DNA from: RBG-13-43-22 sp040755035
GTDB taxonomy: Bacteria > Desulfobacterota > RBG-13-43-22
NCBI GenBank assembly: GCA_040755035.1
Contig: JBFMBU010000082.1
Span: 43,794 to 107,793 of the forward strand
Reading direction: 5' to 3'
Length of the DNA stretch: 64,000 bases
Part shown: positions 42,081 to 50,582 of the stretch, piece after piece
Position numbering within the stretch: position 1 is the first letter of the stretch
Layout: the number at the start of each line of letters is the position of its first letter
Translations under genes and position numbers: made by a program
The notes under the pieces: model-generated
Databases searched by the model: none
Told to the model about the DNA's origin: nothing
What the model saw: the letters and a program-made list of their open reading frames with translations, nothing else

Positions 42081-44822
42081 ATGCATTTTCATCAGAAGGA
42101 ATGGGCCGAGGTCGTCCAAGATTTGAATACCTCTGCGGAAGGTCTTTCGGCGGCAGAGGCCCAAAAACGTCTGACCCAATACGGTCCCAATGAACTGGAG
42201 GAAAAGAAAAAAAAGACCCTTTTCGGGATCTTTCTGGCTCAGTTCAAAGACTTTATGATCCTGGTCCTCATGGCCGCCGCGGTCATCTCCGGATTCATCG
42301 GTGAGCCTTCCGATACCATTGCCATTCTGGTTATCGTCATCCTTAATGCGGTAATCGGCTTCGTTCAGGAATACCGGGCTGAGAAGGCCATGGCCGCCCT
42401 GAAACAGATGGCCGCCCCCTTCGCCCTGGTACTGCGGGATAAACAACCGATCCAGATTCACGCTTCCGAGCTCGTCCCCGGAGATATGGTCCTTCTGGAA
42501 GCCGGCAGAGTAGTCCCGGCCGATCTCAGACTTATGGAAGCGGCCCAGTTGCAAGTGGAAGAAGCGGCCTTGACCGGGGAATCCGTTCCGGTGGAAAAAC
42601 AGGTTCAATCCATCCCCGACCCCTCCCTGCCCCTGGGCGACCGCAGAAACTTGGCTTTTAAGGGGACTTTTGTCACCTACGGACGCGGGGCCGGAGTGGT
42701 TACAGCCACCGGCATGAAAACCGAGCTGGGCCGCATCGCCACCATGCTTCAGGAAGGGGAGGAAGTCAAGACCCCGCTCCAAAAACGTCTGACCGCTTTT
42801 GGTCAAAGGCTGGCCCTGGTGGTCTTAGCCATTTGTTTTATCATTTTCGTGGCCGGCCTGTTCCGTAATGAACCACTCCTGCTTATGTTGCTGACGGCCA
42901 TTTCCCTGGCCGTAGCCGCCATCCCCGAGGCCTTACCGGCGGTGGTAACCATCACCCTGGCCCTGGGGGCCAGGAAGCTGGTCAGGCAGAATGCCTTAAT
43001 CCGTAAACTCCCGGCCGTGGAAACGCTCGGTTCGGTAACCTATATCTGCTCGGATAAAACCGGGACCTTGACCTTGAACAAAATGACCGTGGAGGAGATT
43101 TTCCTGAACGGAAAAGTAGTTCGGAGTTCGGAGATTTCGGCGAGTTCAATCGAGTTGTTCGGAGATCAGGGATCAGAGATCAGAGTTCAGAGTTCAGAGA
43201 ACGAAGATCAAAAGATTGGAAATTTCATGGGTGAGTCAGGCAAAGGTGGAAACGAGCTCCGACCCCTTCCCACCTTCCTGACCGCCCTGGCTCTGAATAA
43301 CGACGCCCAGGTCGATCAGGAGGGCAAATTGATCGGGGACCCCACCGAACTGGCCCTCTTTGATCTGGCCCGGCAAAAAGGTTTCGAAAAACAGACGTTG
43401 GAAAAAGTCCTCCCCCGCCGTGATGAAATTCCTTTTGATGCCGACCGAAAATGCATGACCACCGTTCATCGCTTTAACAGGGCGAATAGTCAGGGCCCGA
43501 AATTCGTTTCCTTTACCAAGGGAGCCGTCGATGTCCTGTTGGAAAAATCCGAGCACTTATTGACTTCCCAGGGACCGGTAATAATTGAAAGGGACCCGGT
43601 TGACCGGATCACCGAAAAAATGGCCGAAGAAGGCTTGAGGGTCCTGGGTGTGGCCATGCGCCTCTGGGAAACCCTGCCGGAAAACCTGTCCCCGGAAACT
43701 ATGGAAAAAGGACTCATCTTCATTGGGCTGGCCGGCTTAATGGACCCCCCAAGGGAAGAGGCCAGGGAGGCCATCCGTCTTTGCCGTACGGCCGGGATCA
43801 TTCCGGTCATGATCACCGGCGACCACCCGGTTACCGCCGCAACCATAGCAAAAAGGCTGGGCCTGGTTGAGGACGACTCCCAAGCGGTCATGACCGGCCG
43901 GGAATTGGAAAAAATGCCCCTGCCGGAATTTGAGAAAAAGGTGGAGCACATCCGGGTTTACGCCCGGGTGGCCCCGGAACAAAAACTGAAAATCGTCCAG
44001 GCCCTGCAGGATAAGGGTCAATTCGTGGCCATGACCGGAGACGGAGTTAATGACGCCCCGGCTTTAAAACGGGCCGATATCGGCATCGCCATGGGCATCA
44101 CCGGCACCGATGTCTCCAAAGAGGCTGCTCATCTGATCCTGCTGGACGACAACTTCGCCACCATCGTCAAGGCCGTTAAAGAAGGTCGGAAGATATTTGA
44201 CAATATCAGGAAATTTATCAAATACCTTTTAACCACCAACTCCGGAGAAATCTGGACCCTTTTCCTGGCTCCCCTGGTAGGTCTACCCATCCCCTTGCTG
44301 CCCATCCACATCCTCTGGGTAAATCTGGTTACCGACGGGCTCCCGGCCCTGGCCCTTTCCGTAGAACCGGAAGGAGGGGATGTGATGAAGCGGCCTCCGC
44401 GGCACCCCAAAGAAAGTATTTTTTCCCGGGGTTTGGGACTTCATGCGATCTGGGTGGGTTTGTTGATGGGCCTGATCACCCTCTCGGTTCAGACCTGGAC
44501 CCTCCATACCGGGAACGGACATTGGCAGACCATGGTTTTTACCGTCCTGTGCCTGACCCAACTCGGTCATGTCCTGGCCATACGATCCGAAAAAGAATCG
44601 CTTTTCACCCAGGGTCTATTCACCAACATACCTTTGCTGGGGGCAGTCGGTTTGACTTTCGCCCTTCAAATGGCCACGATCTATGTCCCTTTTCTCAACC
44701 CGATTTTTAAGACCGTTCCCCTGACTTTCCGGGAATTGGTCATTACTCTGGCCCTCTCCACTGTGGTTTTTTGGGCGGTGGAGGTGGAAAAATATTTTAA
44801 AAGAAGGTCAGACGTTTTCTGA
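42081..44822 (+). CDS. P2A-type cation-transporting ATPase (Ca2+/Mn2+ type)
   Basis: A 913-residue P-type ATPase. The N-terminal cation ATPase domain (LSAAEAQKRLTQYGPNELEE), actuator TGES in EEAALTGESVPVE, helix 4 motif AAIPEALPAVVT, phosphorylated Asp325 in CSDKTGTLT and hinge TGDGVNDAPALKRADIGIAM are all in place. PEALP is typical of SERCA-like P2A pumps for Ca2+ or Mn2+. Residues 348-380 contain an insert coded by 7-bp repeats. It lies 385 bases after the Mn riboswitch genes on the same strand, so Mn2+ export is an attractive inference; transcription through the repeats is not shown. Confidence 0.9.
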   Translation: MHFHQKEWAEVVQDLNTSAEGLSAAEAQKRLTQYGPNELEEKKKKTLFGIFLAQFKDFMILVLMAAAVISGFIGEPSDTIAILVIVILNAVIGFVQEYRAEKAMAALKQMAAPFALVLRDKQPIQIHASELVPGDMVLLEAGRVVPADLRLMEAAQLQVEEAALTGESVPVEKQVQSIPDPSLPLGDRRNLAFKGTFVTYGRGAGVVTATGMKTELGRIATMLQEGEEVKTPLQKRLTAFGQRLALVVLAICFIIFVAGLFRNEPLLLMLLTAISLAVAAIPEALPAVVTITLALGARKLVRQNALIRKLPAVETLGSVTYICSDKTGTLTLNKMTVEEIFLNGKVVRSSEISASSIELFGDQGSEIRVQSSENEDQKIGNFMGESGKGGNELRPLPTFLTALALNNDAQVDQEGKLIGDPTELALFDLARQKGFEKQTLEKVLPRRDEIPFDADRKCMTTVHRFNRANSQGPKFVSFTKGAVDVLLEKSEHLLTSQGPVIIERDPVDRITEKMAEEGLRVLGVAMRLWETLPENLSPETMEKGLIFIGLAGLMDPPREEAREAIRLCRTAGIIPVMITGDHPVTAATIAKRLGLVEDDSQAVMTGRELEKMPLPEFEKKVEHIRVYARVAPEQKLKIVQALQDKGQFVAMTGDGVNDAPALKRADIGIAMGITGTDVSKEAAHLILLDDNFATIVKAVKEGRKIFDNIRKFIKYLLTTNSGEIWTLFLAPLVGLPIPLLPIHILWVNLVTDGLPALALSVEPEGGDVMKRPPRHPKESIFSRGLGLHAIWVGLLMGLITLSVQTWTLHTGNGHWQTMVFTVLCLTQLGHVLAIRSEKESLFTQGLFTNIPLLGAVGLTFALQMATIYVPFLNPIFKTVPLTFRELVITLALSTVVFWAVEVEKYFKRRSDVF
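43120..43222 (+). repeat. in-frame 7-bp tandem repeat inside the ATPase gene
   Basis: After GTTCGGAGTTCGGAG the sequence runs through GATCAGG, GATCAGA, GATCAGA, GTTCAGA, GTTCAGA, GAACGAA. It codes for a Ser/Glu-rich insert after the phosphorylation site, in the nucleotide-binding domain, and the frame is kept. Such words otherwise occur only between genes here. Confidence 0.6.
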
Positions 44823-44855
44823 AAAACGATTAAAAATCAATTCAAGGCGGCCGCT

Positions 44856-46079
44856 ATGTCCTATATAAAAAAGGCGATTCGGGTTACTTTCCTGCTTTTC
44901 TTGCTACTATCTGGGACAGGTATTTTTCAGGGATCGGTCTGGAGCGCCACCAAAATAGTTAAAATTGGATTTATCACGGAAGAGACCGGTTATAATTTTC
45001 CGATAGCCCTTTCCCAGAAAAAGGCCCTGGAGGTCGGCCTGGAAGAGATCAATTCCTCCGGAGGTTTTCTGGGAAAGAAGGTGATCCTGATTATTAGGGA
45101 TTCGGGCTCCAAACCCGAAAAAGGAGCGGCCCTGGCCAGGGATTTGATATTAAGGGAACGGGTCGACTTCCTGTTGGGTCCAACCAGTTCGGAAGTGGCC
45201 TTGGCCGTTTCCCGTGTCGCCAGGGAGCATAAAAAAATAATCGGTTTTCATGCCTCCAACGGGGATAAACTGACCGTCGAACAGGGACACCGCTATCTGT
45301 TTCAGGTAATCCCCAATACCATTATGGAGGGGCGGGCCCTGGCCGCCTTTCTTTCCCAAAAACACTTTAATAAATTCGCTTTAATCGGTCCGGACAACGA
45401 ACAGGGACAAAGCCTGGCCCAGGCCTTTAAGAAACGTTTATCGGAATTGAATCCGGGGGTCCAGGTAGTCAGAGAAGTTTGGACCAAATCGGGGGAAGAG
45501 GATTTCAGCTTCTCTATTTCCACCATCCAATCCCATCCGCCGGATGCAATTGTCGCCTTTCTGGGCAGCGGGGACCTGGCCCGTTTTTTACGCCAGGGAC
45601 GGACCGCGGGTTTGTTTCCCCAGGTCTCATTGATAGGGAGGTTTGATTATGATCTCCTTAAAGGCCTTGGTACGGACATGCCCCCTAACCTTTATGGATT
45701 TGACCGGGCACCCTTCTATGCCCTCAGCAATCCGCAAATGAAGGCCTTTTTGAAAAAATTCAGGGCCCGCAGCGGGGAGTATCCATCGGCCTGGGCCGTG
45801 ACCGCTTATGATGGGCTGATGGCTTTGAAAAGGGCCGTAGAAAAGGCCAAATCTCTGGAAACGGAAAAGGTAATTCTGGCCTTGAAAGGCTTACAATGGG
45901 ATTCCTTGCGCGGGTCCCTCAGCCTCCGTCCTTTTGATCACCAGGCCAACAGCGGGATCTATTTCGGCCTGACCAAAAAAGATCCCCGCTATTCCTTTTA
46001 CATTTTAAAGGAAATAACCTATAGTTCGGGACAAGACCTCTGGTATACGGAAGAGGAAATAAAGGCCCTGCGCAAATAG
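44856..46079 (+). CDS. branched-chain-amino-acid-type ABC substrate-binding protein
   Basis: A 407-residue secreted protein with signal peptide (VTFLLFLLLSGTGIFQGSVW, cleavage after WSA). The mature part is a type I periplasmic-binding fold (LivJ/LivK type): KIGFITEETGYNFPIALSQK, GLEEINSSGGFLGKKVILII, FLLGPTSSEVALAVSRVARE. It binds amino acids, amides or related solutes. No permease or ATPase genes follow, so it may serve a transporter elsewhere or be a sensor partner. It follows the ATPase by 34 bases. Confidence 0.85.
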   Translation: MSYIKKAIRVTFLLFLLLSGTGIFQGSVWSATKIVKIGFITEETGYNFPIALSQKKALEVGLEEINSSGGFLGKKVILIIRDSGSKPEKGAALARDLILRERVDFLLGPTSSEVALAVSRVAREHKKIIGFHASNGDKLTVEQGHRYLFQVIPNTIMEGRALAAFLSQKHFNKFALIGPDNEQGQSLAQAFKKRLSELNPGVQVVREVWTKSGEEDFSFSISTIQSHPPDAIVAFLGSGDLARFLRQGRTAGLFPQVSLIGRFDYDLLKGLGTDMPPNLYGFDRAPFYALSNPQMKAFLKKFRARSGEYPSAWAVTAYDGLMALKRAVEKAKSLETEKVILALKGLQWDSLRGSLSLRPFDHQANSGIYFGLTKKDPRYSFYILKEITYSSGQDLWYTEEEIKALRK

Positions 46080-46107
46080 GCTTCTTTACGATTTCATAAC
46101 GAGAACC

Positions 46108-46150
46108 AAGTCGAACTTTGGGAGTCCCCCGGTAAAGCCTGGGGTTTACC
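46108..46150 (-). repeat. R4 repeat, copy 2
   Basis: Inverted copy of the unit at 31888-31930 with 3 mismatches in 43 bases. It fills most of the gap before the next gene. Confidence 0.6.
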
Positions 46151-46163
46151 AATCAGGAACACT

Positions 46164-47585
46164 ATGAAAGAACTGGGAAAACTAATCGACCGGATCATCA
46201 ACCGGGTCAATATCAATCTGCGGGAACCGGCCTTCGATGTGCGGCCCTATATTCAGGACATCATCCCCCTGCCCCAATTCGGGAAATTCTATGCTTTTTA
46301 CGGCCTCACCTCCCATCACCCCCTGTATTTCCGTTTTCAGCATTCCAGCCTGGCCGGCAGTTATTTTTTGGGGAAATGCATAGTCGATTACTCGGTCCTG
46401 TATAAAAGCGATATCCGGGGTGATGAGCTGAAAAGCAAAGGGGATATCCATCGTTACCAGGAGTTGGATATCCCTTTGCATGATGATGAGGTCATCCATA
46501 TCAAGGACAGTTTTCTGATGAAAACGCTGGTCCATAGTTTTTCTCATGACCCGGAAAACCTGGAGGAGTTCCTGATCCAGAATACCGTGGCCTTAAACTA
46601 CGCCAACATCCATGGTTCTACTGTTGAGGGCTGTTTTTTGGCCCCCTTCAGTTCTGTGGACCTGACCACCCTGCATGATTGTGTGATCGGGACCTTTGCC
46701 TATGTTCAGGTGGGTGAGTTAGCCCATCAACTGGTGGAACCCGGAAAGATCTGGATCCAGAAGGGCGACCTTTTCGATTTTCAGTATGTTTTTCCCCCGG
46801 AAACCCTCAAGAAATATATTGATTTTGAGCCGGGGAAGGTCCCCAGCGGCACCTTTATGGATTTTATCGAAATTTGTAAACCGGACTTTCAAAGGGTCTT
46901 TGACGGGGTCCATGCCAAAACACCGGTCAAAGTTCCCCGGGGGGCAGCCTTAAACCGCTTTGCCGTAGTCAAGGGTCAAACCCGTATCCGGAGGAACTGC
47001 TTAGTGGCCCAAAGGGCCTATCTGGAAAACGCCTACCTGGGACGGGGGGCTAATGCCCAGGAAAACTGCTATATCCTGGATTCCCATCTGGAAGAAAACG
47101 ATGTCACCGCTCACGGCGGAAAAATCATCCATGCCCTTATAGGCAGCAAGGTCTTTGTCGGATTTAATTCCTTTTTGCGGGGCCGAAAGGAAAATCCTTT
47201 GAAGATCGGGGCCGGCTGCATCGTCATGCCCCATACCATTATTGATCTGGAAGAGCCCCTGGAGATCCCGGCCGGACATCTGGTTTGGGGGTTTATTGAA
47301 AACAGAAGGGACCTTAAAGAACACTGCCTCCCCTTAGAAAAAGTCACCGAACTGACAAAAAAATTCACACTGGGCCGGATGCGGTTTCAAGGGAATGGGG
47401 CTGCCTTCGTGAAGGGCTTCCAGAATCGGATTGATCACATTCTGGAGGCCAATGGAGCCTTTTTTGACGGTTCCCGTAACCGGGGTCACGCTCAGAAAAA
47501 CCAGGAAATTTCTTTCAATACCATACAACCTTATTCCTCCGGGCTGATGAAAGGACTTTATCCGACCATTGAAATCAGACCGTAA
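46164..47585 (+). CDS. hypothetical hexapeptide-repeat (left-handed beta-helix) protein
   Basis: A 473-residue protein. Isoleucine/valine-spaced turns such as NTVALNYANIHGSTVEGCFL, TTLHDCVIGTFAYVQVGEL, LVAQRAYLENAYLGRGANAQ and KIGAGCIVMPHTIIDL fit two left-handed beta-helix (hexapeptide transferase-like) stretches, at about 130-190 and 260-390. The N-terminal 130 residues contain YAFYGLTSHHPLYFRF and several charged pairs. Members are often acyl- or nucleotidyl-transferases or trimeric scaffolds. No signal peptide. Catalytic residues cannot be picked; function unknown. Confidence 0.6.
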   Translation: MKELGKLIDRIINRVNINLREPAFDVRPYIQDIIPLPQFGKFYAFYGLTSHHPLYFRFQHSSLAGSYFLGKCIVDYSVLYKSDIRGDELKSKGDIHRYQELDIPLHDDEVIHIKDSFLMKTLVHSFSHDPENLEEFLIQNTVALNYANIHGSTVEGCFLAPFSSVDLTTLHDCVIGTFAYVQVGELAHQLVEPGKIWIQKGDLFDFQYVFPPETLKKYIDFEPGKVPSGTFMDFIEICKPDFQRVFDGVHAKTPVKVPRGAALNRFAVVKGQTRIRRNCLVAQRAYLENAYLGRGANAQENCYILDSHLEENDVTAHGGKIIHALIGSKVFVGFNSFLRGRKENPLKIGAGCIVMPHTIIDLEEPLEIPAGHLVWGFIENRRDLKEHCLPLEKVTELTKKFTLGRMRFQGNGAAFVKGFQNRIDHILEANGAFFDGSRNRGHAQKNQEISFNTIQPYSSGLMKGLYPTIEIRP

Positions 47586-47652
47586 GAGACAGGCAATAGG
47601 CGAGAGACAATGGGCAATTGGGGGGGGAATAGATACTGTGAATGATCAATTA

Positions 47653-47780
47653 TGATGGACTCGTAAAAAGTCTCCGGTGTCATCCCGACCGAAGGGGAGG
47701 GATCTTATAACAGGCCGACAAATAAAGATTTCTCCCTCCGGTCGAAATGACAAATTCGGTGATTTACGAATTTGTCAATT
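47653..47780. repeat. degenerate R1-type repeat, copy c
   Basis: ATGGACTCGTAAAAAGTC, then GTCATCCCGACCGAAGGGGAGG and further on AGATTTCTCCC and GGTCGAAATGAC; the outer ends are weak. The gap 47586-48266 holds this copy, an AT-rich stretch with repeated GTCACCTTTTC (47846 and 47868), and copy d. Confidence 0.5.
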
Positions 47781-48095
47781 GTTATTTCGGGCACCGATTT
47801 CTAACCTCCCGCTTTTCAGCTAATTGCCTATAGCCCAAAAAAAGTGTCACCTTTTCTTTACATTAAGTCACCTTTTCCTTTAATATTCGCCCTTTTTATC
47901 CTTCCCGGGGAAAAAAATCACGATCAGAGAAATTCTTTGGTTTTATTAACCAGTTATTATCAAAATAAAGTAAGCTAATAGTTACACTTTGAGTCAATTC
48001 AGGTGACGCATATTCGTAACTATTTAATTTTTATTAAATTTTTTTGTTGTTTTTTAAAAATAAGTTTGTTACAACTTTCACCAATTATCAAGAGT

Positions 48096-48233
48096 GATGA
48101 GTTGGTAAGAAGTTACCAGGAGGCCCCAAATGTCATTTCGACCAAAGGGAGAAATCTTTTACCCAGTAATGATCAAGATTTCTCGTCGCTCTGCTCCTCG
48201 AAATGACTTCTTACCGATTTGGAACTCCTCATC
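48096..48233. repeat. R1-type repeat, copy d
   Basis: GATGAG ... GGTAAGAAGT on the left mirrors ACTTCTTACC ... CTCATC on the right. The core TGTCATTTCGACCAAAGGGA and CTCCTCGAAATGAC is nearly identical to copy a, but the outer arms are different, so the core can be carried by different ends. Confidence 0.6.
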
Positions 48234-48266
48234 TATTTTGTCTATAAATGAAAAGGAGGTAAAACC

Positions 48267-48773
48267 ATGCCGCATGAAAAAAAAGTCAGCGAGCTGATGA
48301 TCCACCTGACCGATTATCCTCATATCCCCTACTGGTTCACTATCAAGCAGGCCATCGCTATTGTTAAAAAGGCTGCTCTGGGTTTGGAAGGAAAGTTGGA
48401 GCCCACCATTTTATTAATCTTCGACGAAAAATATCAGCTTATGGGATCTCTTTCCATCAAGGACCTGATCCGGGGCATAGAAAAAAAGTTCACCCGTTCC
48501 GGCGATTGGATGTCCAAGGAATGGGACACCCCGGTTTTTTTTGAAGGGCTTTTCACCGCCGGGGTCAAGGAAGAGGCCGAAAAGCCGGTCAGTGAAATTA
48601 TGACCCCGGTCAAAGAAACGGCCCAGGCCGGCGACTCCATTATCAAGGCCATCTATGTCATGATGGAAAAGGACCTGACCCTGCTGCCGGTTCTGGATAA
48701 AGGGGCCGTGGTCGGAGTGATCCGCTTGAATGAAATTTTCAACGAAATTTCCAAGCTGGTGCTGGGCGATTAA
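48267..48773 (+). CDS. CBS-domain protein
   Basis: A 168-residue protein with two CBS motifs: VSELMIHLTDYPHIPYWFTI ... LMGSLSIKDLIRGIEKK and VSEIMTPVKETAQAGDSIIK ... VVGVIRLNEIFNEI. CBS pairs usually bind adenine nucleotides and tune a partner protein. It has a strong AAAAGGAGG site and ends 12 bases before a SLC13-type transporter, which it may regulate. Confidence 0.85.
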   Translation: MPHEKKVSELMIHLTDYPHIPYWFTIKQAIAIVKKAALGLEGKLEPTILLIFDEKYQLMGSLSIKDLIRGIEKKFTRSGDWMSKEWDTPVFFEGLFTAGVKEEAEKPVSEIMTPVKETAQAGDSIIKAIYVMMEKDLTLLPVLDKGAVVGVIRLNEIFNEISKLVLGD

Positions 48774-48785
48774 AGGGGGATCATT

Positions 48786-50309
48786 ATGGCCAAAGAAAAA
48801 TCAAAACCGGTTGTTTCCGCGGGACTTCCTGACATCCCCGACCGGATTCAACTGGCCCCGGTCTATAAACGGATCGACTGGAAGCGGATCTTTTTCATTC
48901 TTTTAGGGCTGGGCTTGTTTTTGTGGTTTTATCTCATGCCCCAACTGCCCGATGCCGTGGATCCCACCGGCAAACACTTCACCCTTTCTCATCAGGGCAA
49001 AGCCGCCCTGGGTCTTTTTCTAATGGCCGGCATCTGGTGGGTCTTCGAGGTCCTGCCCATCGGGGTGACCAGTATCGCCATTGGCGTGGTCCAGGCCCTT
49101 TTTATGATCCGTCCGGCCAAGGAGGCCTTTAAGGATTTCATGGATCCCTCGGTCATGTTCATCTTCGGCTCCCTGCTGATCGGTATGGCCTTCACCCGTT
49201 CCGGCCTCACCCGTCGTCTGGCTTACAAAATGCTTTCCATTATCGGGGAGAACACCAAGGCGATCTTGTTGGGGACCATGATTATCACCGCCGCCCTGGC
49301 CCATTTCATGGCCCATACGGCGGCTGCGGCCACGGTCTTCCCCATCCTCATGGCCATCTATTCCCTATACGGCGAAGGCGACCGGCCCACCAAATTCGGC
49401 AAGGCCCTCTTTGTCGGCATGGCCTATTCGGCCGGGGCCGGCAGTATCGCCACCATGCTCGGCTCGGCCCGGGCCCCGGCCGGGGTGGGGATGTTTAAGG
49501 AATTCACCGGCATGGACATCACCTTTTTCGAATTATCAAAGTATCTATTCCCTGTGGCCTGGATCATGGTCTTTCTGATCTGGATCATGATCCTTATTTT
49601 CTTCAAACCGGAAAAGCCGAGGATCGAGGGTTTGAAAAAGAAGGCCCAGGACCTCTATCAACAGCTCGGCCCCATGACCGGCAAGGAAGTCTTCGTCATC
49701 CTCTGCGTCATTGGGGTGGTGATCGTCATGACCCTTCAATCCTTTATCCCGGCCATGAAGGTCTTGGACCGTTCGGCCCTGATCCTGGTCGCCGGTCTGC
49801 TTTTTTTCCTGACCCGGCTCCTGACCGTCAAAGAGCTGGAGGAGGTCCCCTGGAACATCATCTTTCTTTTCAGCGGGGCCATGAGCATCGGTTTCTGCCT
49901 CTGGCAGGTGGGCACGGCCCAGTGGCTGGCTGTCCAATGGCTGACCATGTTCAAGGAAGCCCACTGGCTGGTCTTTCTCCTGAGCATTGCCACCTTTGTT
50001 TTGATCATGACCAACTTCATCATGAATGTGGCGGCCATTGCTATCGCCCTCCCCGTGGCCTTAGTCATCGCCAAATACCTGGGGGTGACCCCTGAAGTGG
50101 TTTTTTATGCCGCCCTGACTGTGGCTGGTATGCCTTTCCTGCTTCTGATCGGAGCGGCCCCTAATGCCATGGCCTATGAATCCAAACAATTCACCACCGG
50201 TGAATTCTTCGGGGCCGGTATCCCGGCCAGTATCGTTTTGTTGATCGTGCTGGCCCTTTGTATCCTGACCATCTGGCCGATTTTTGGAATGCCTATTTTG
50301 GTGAAATAA
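48786..50309 (+). CDS. SLC13/DASS family anion symporter
   Basis: A 507-residue inner-membrane protein with roughly 12 hydrophobic segments. The region LLIGMAFTRSGLTRRLAYKM, MAHTAAAATVFPILMA (SNT-like helix hairpin) and a second TNFIMNVAAIAIALPVAL half fit divalent anion:Na+ symporters that take up dicarboxylates, sulfate or phosphate-like anions. The N-terminus is cytosolic and Pro-rich. It is cotranscribed with the CBS gene. Substrate not determined. Confidence 0.85.
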   Translation: MAKEKSKPVVSAGLPDIPDRIQLAPVYKRIDWKRIFFILLGLGLFLWFYLMPQLPDAVDPTGKHFTLSHQGKAALGLFLMAGIWWVFEVLPIGVTSIAIGVVQALFMIRPAKEAFKDFMDPSVMFIFGSLLIGMAFTRSGLTRRLAYKMLSIIGENTKAILLGTMIITAALAHFMAHTAAAATVFPILMAIYSLYGEGDRPTKFGKALFVGMAYSAGAGSIATMLGSARAPAGVGMFKEFTGMDITFFELSKYLFPVAWIMVFLIWIMILIFFKPEKPRIEGLKKKAQDLYQQLGPMTGKEVFVILCVIGVVIVMTLQSFIPAMKVLDRSALILVAGLLFFLTRLLTVKELEEVPWNIIFLFSGAMSIGFCLWQVGTAQWLAVQWLTMFKEAHWLVFLLSIATFVLIMTNFIMNVAAIAIALPVALVIAKYLGVTPEVVFYAALTVAGMPFLLLIGAAPNAMAYESKQFTTGEFFGAGIPASIVLLIVLALCILTIWPIFGMPILVK

Positions 50310-50400
50310 AGGCCGGTATAAGGTTCAAGGTGTAAGAATACAAACCTAATAAATATTTTTCTGCCCGTTGTTTTATAGGGATTGAACGGTCAACCAATGC

Positions 50401-50475
50401 TTGTCATTTCGACCGAAGGGAGAAATCTTATCCTCATATATAAAAAAGATTTCTCGCTTTCGCTCGAAATGACAG
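50401..50475. repeat. R1-type repeat core, copy e
   Basis: TGTCATTTCGACCGAAGGGA and CTTTCGCTCGAAATGACA form the usual core with AAATCTT / AAGATTTCTC inside; outer TCGCAAAAAGT ends are missing. It lies between the two transporter genes. Confidence 0.55.
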
Positions 50476-50582
50476 CCTTATAAATGGCAGCACAAGCTCT
50501 TCCCTCGAAAGGATGAGTTTGGAATATATAGCACTCTATCCCAGGATGCGGAATAGGGGAAATTAAAAGGAAACTATTATTT

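Noticed and set aside
43120..43222. CRISPR-like or minisatellite array
   Set aside because: Units are 7 bp with no spacers and the run is within an intact coding frame.
48003..48206. 67-codon plus-strand frame
   Set aside because: Its second half is only the translation of an R1-type repeat (STKGRNLL...) and it has no family or ribosome site.
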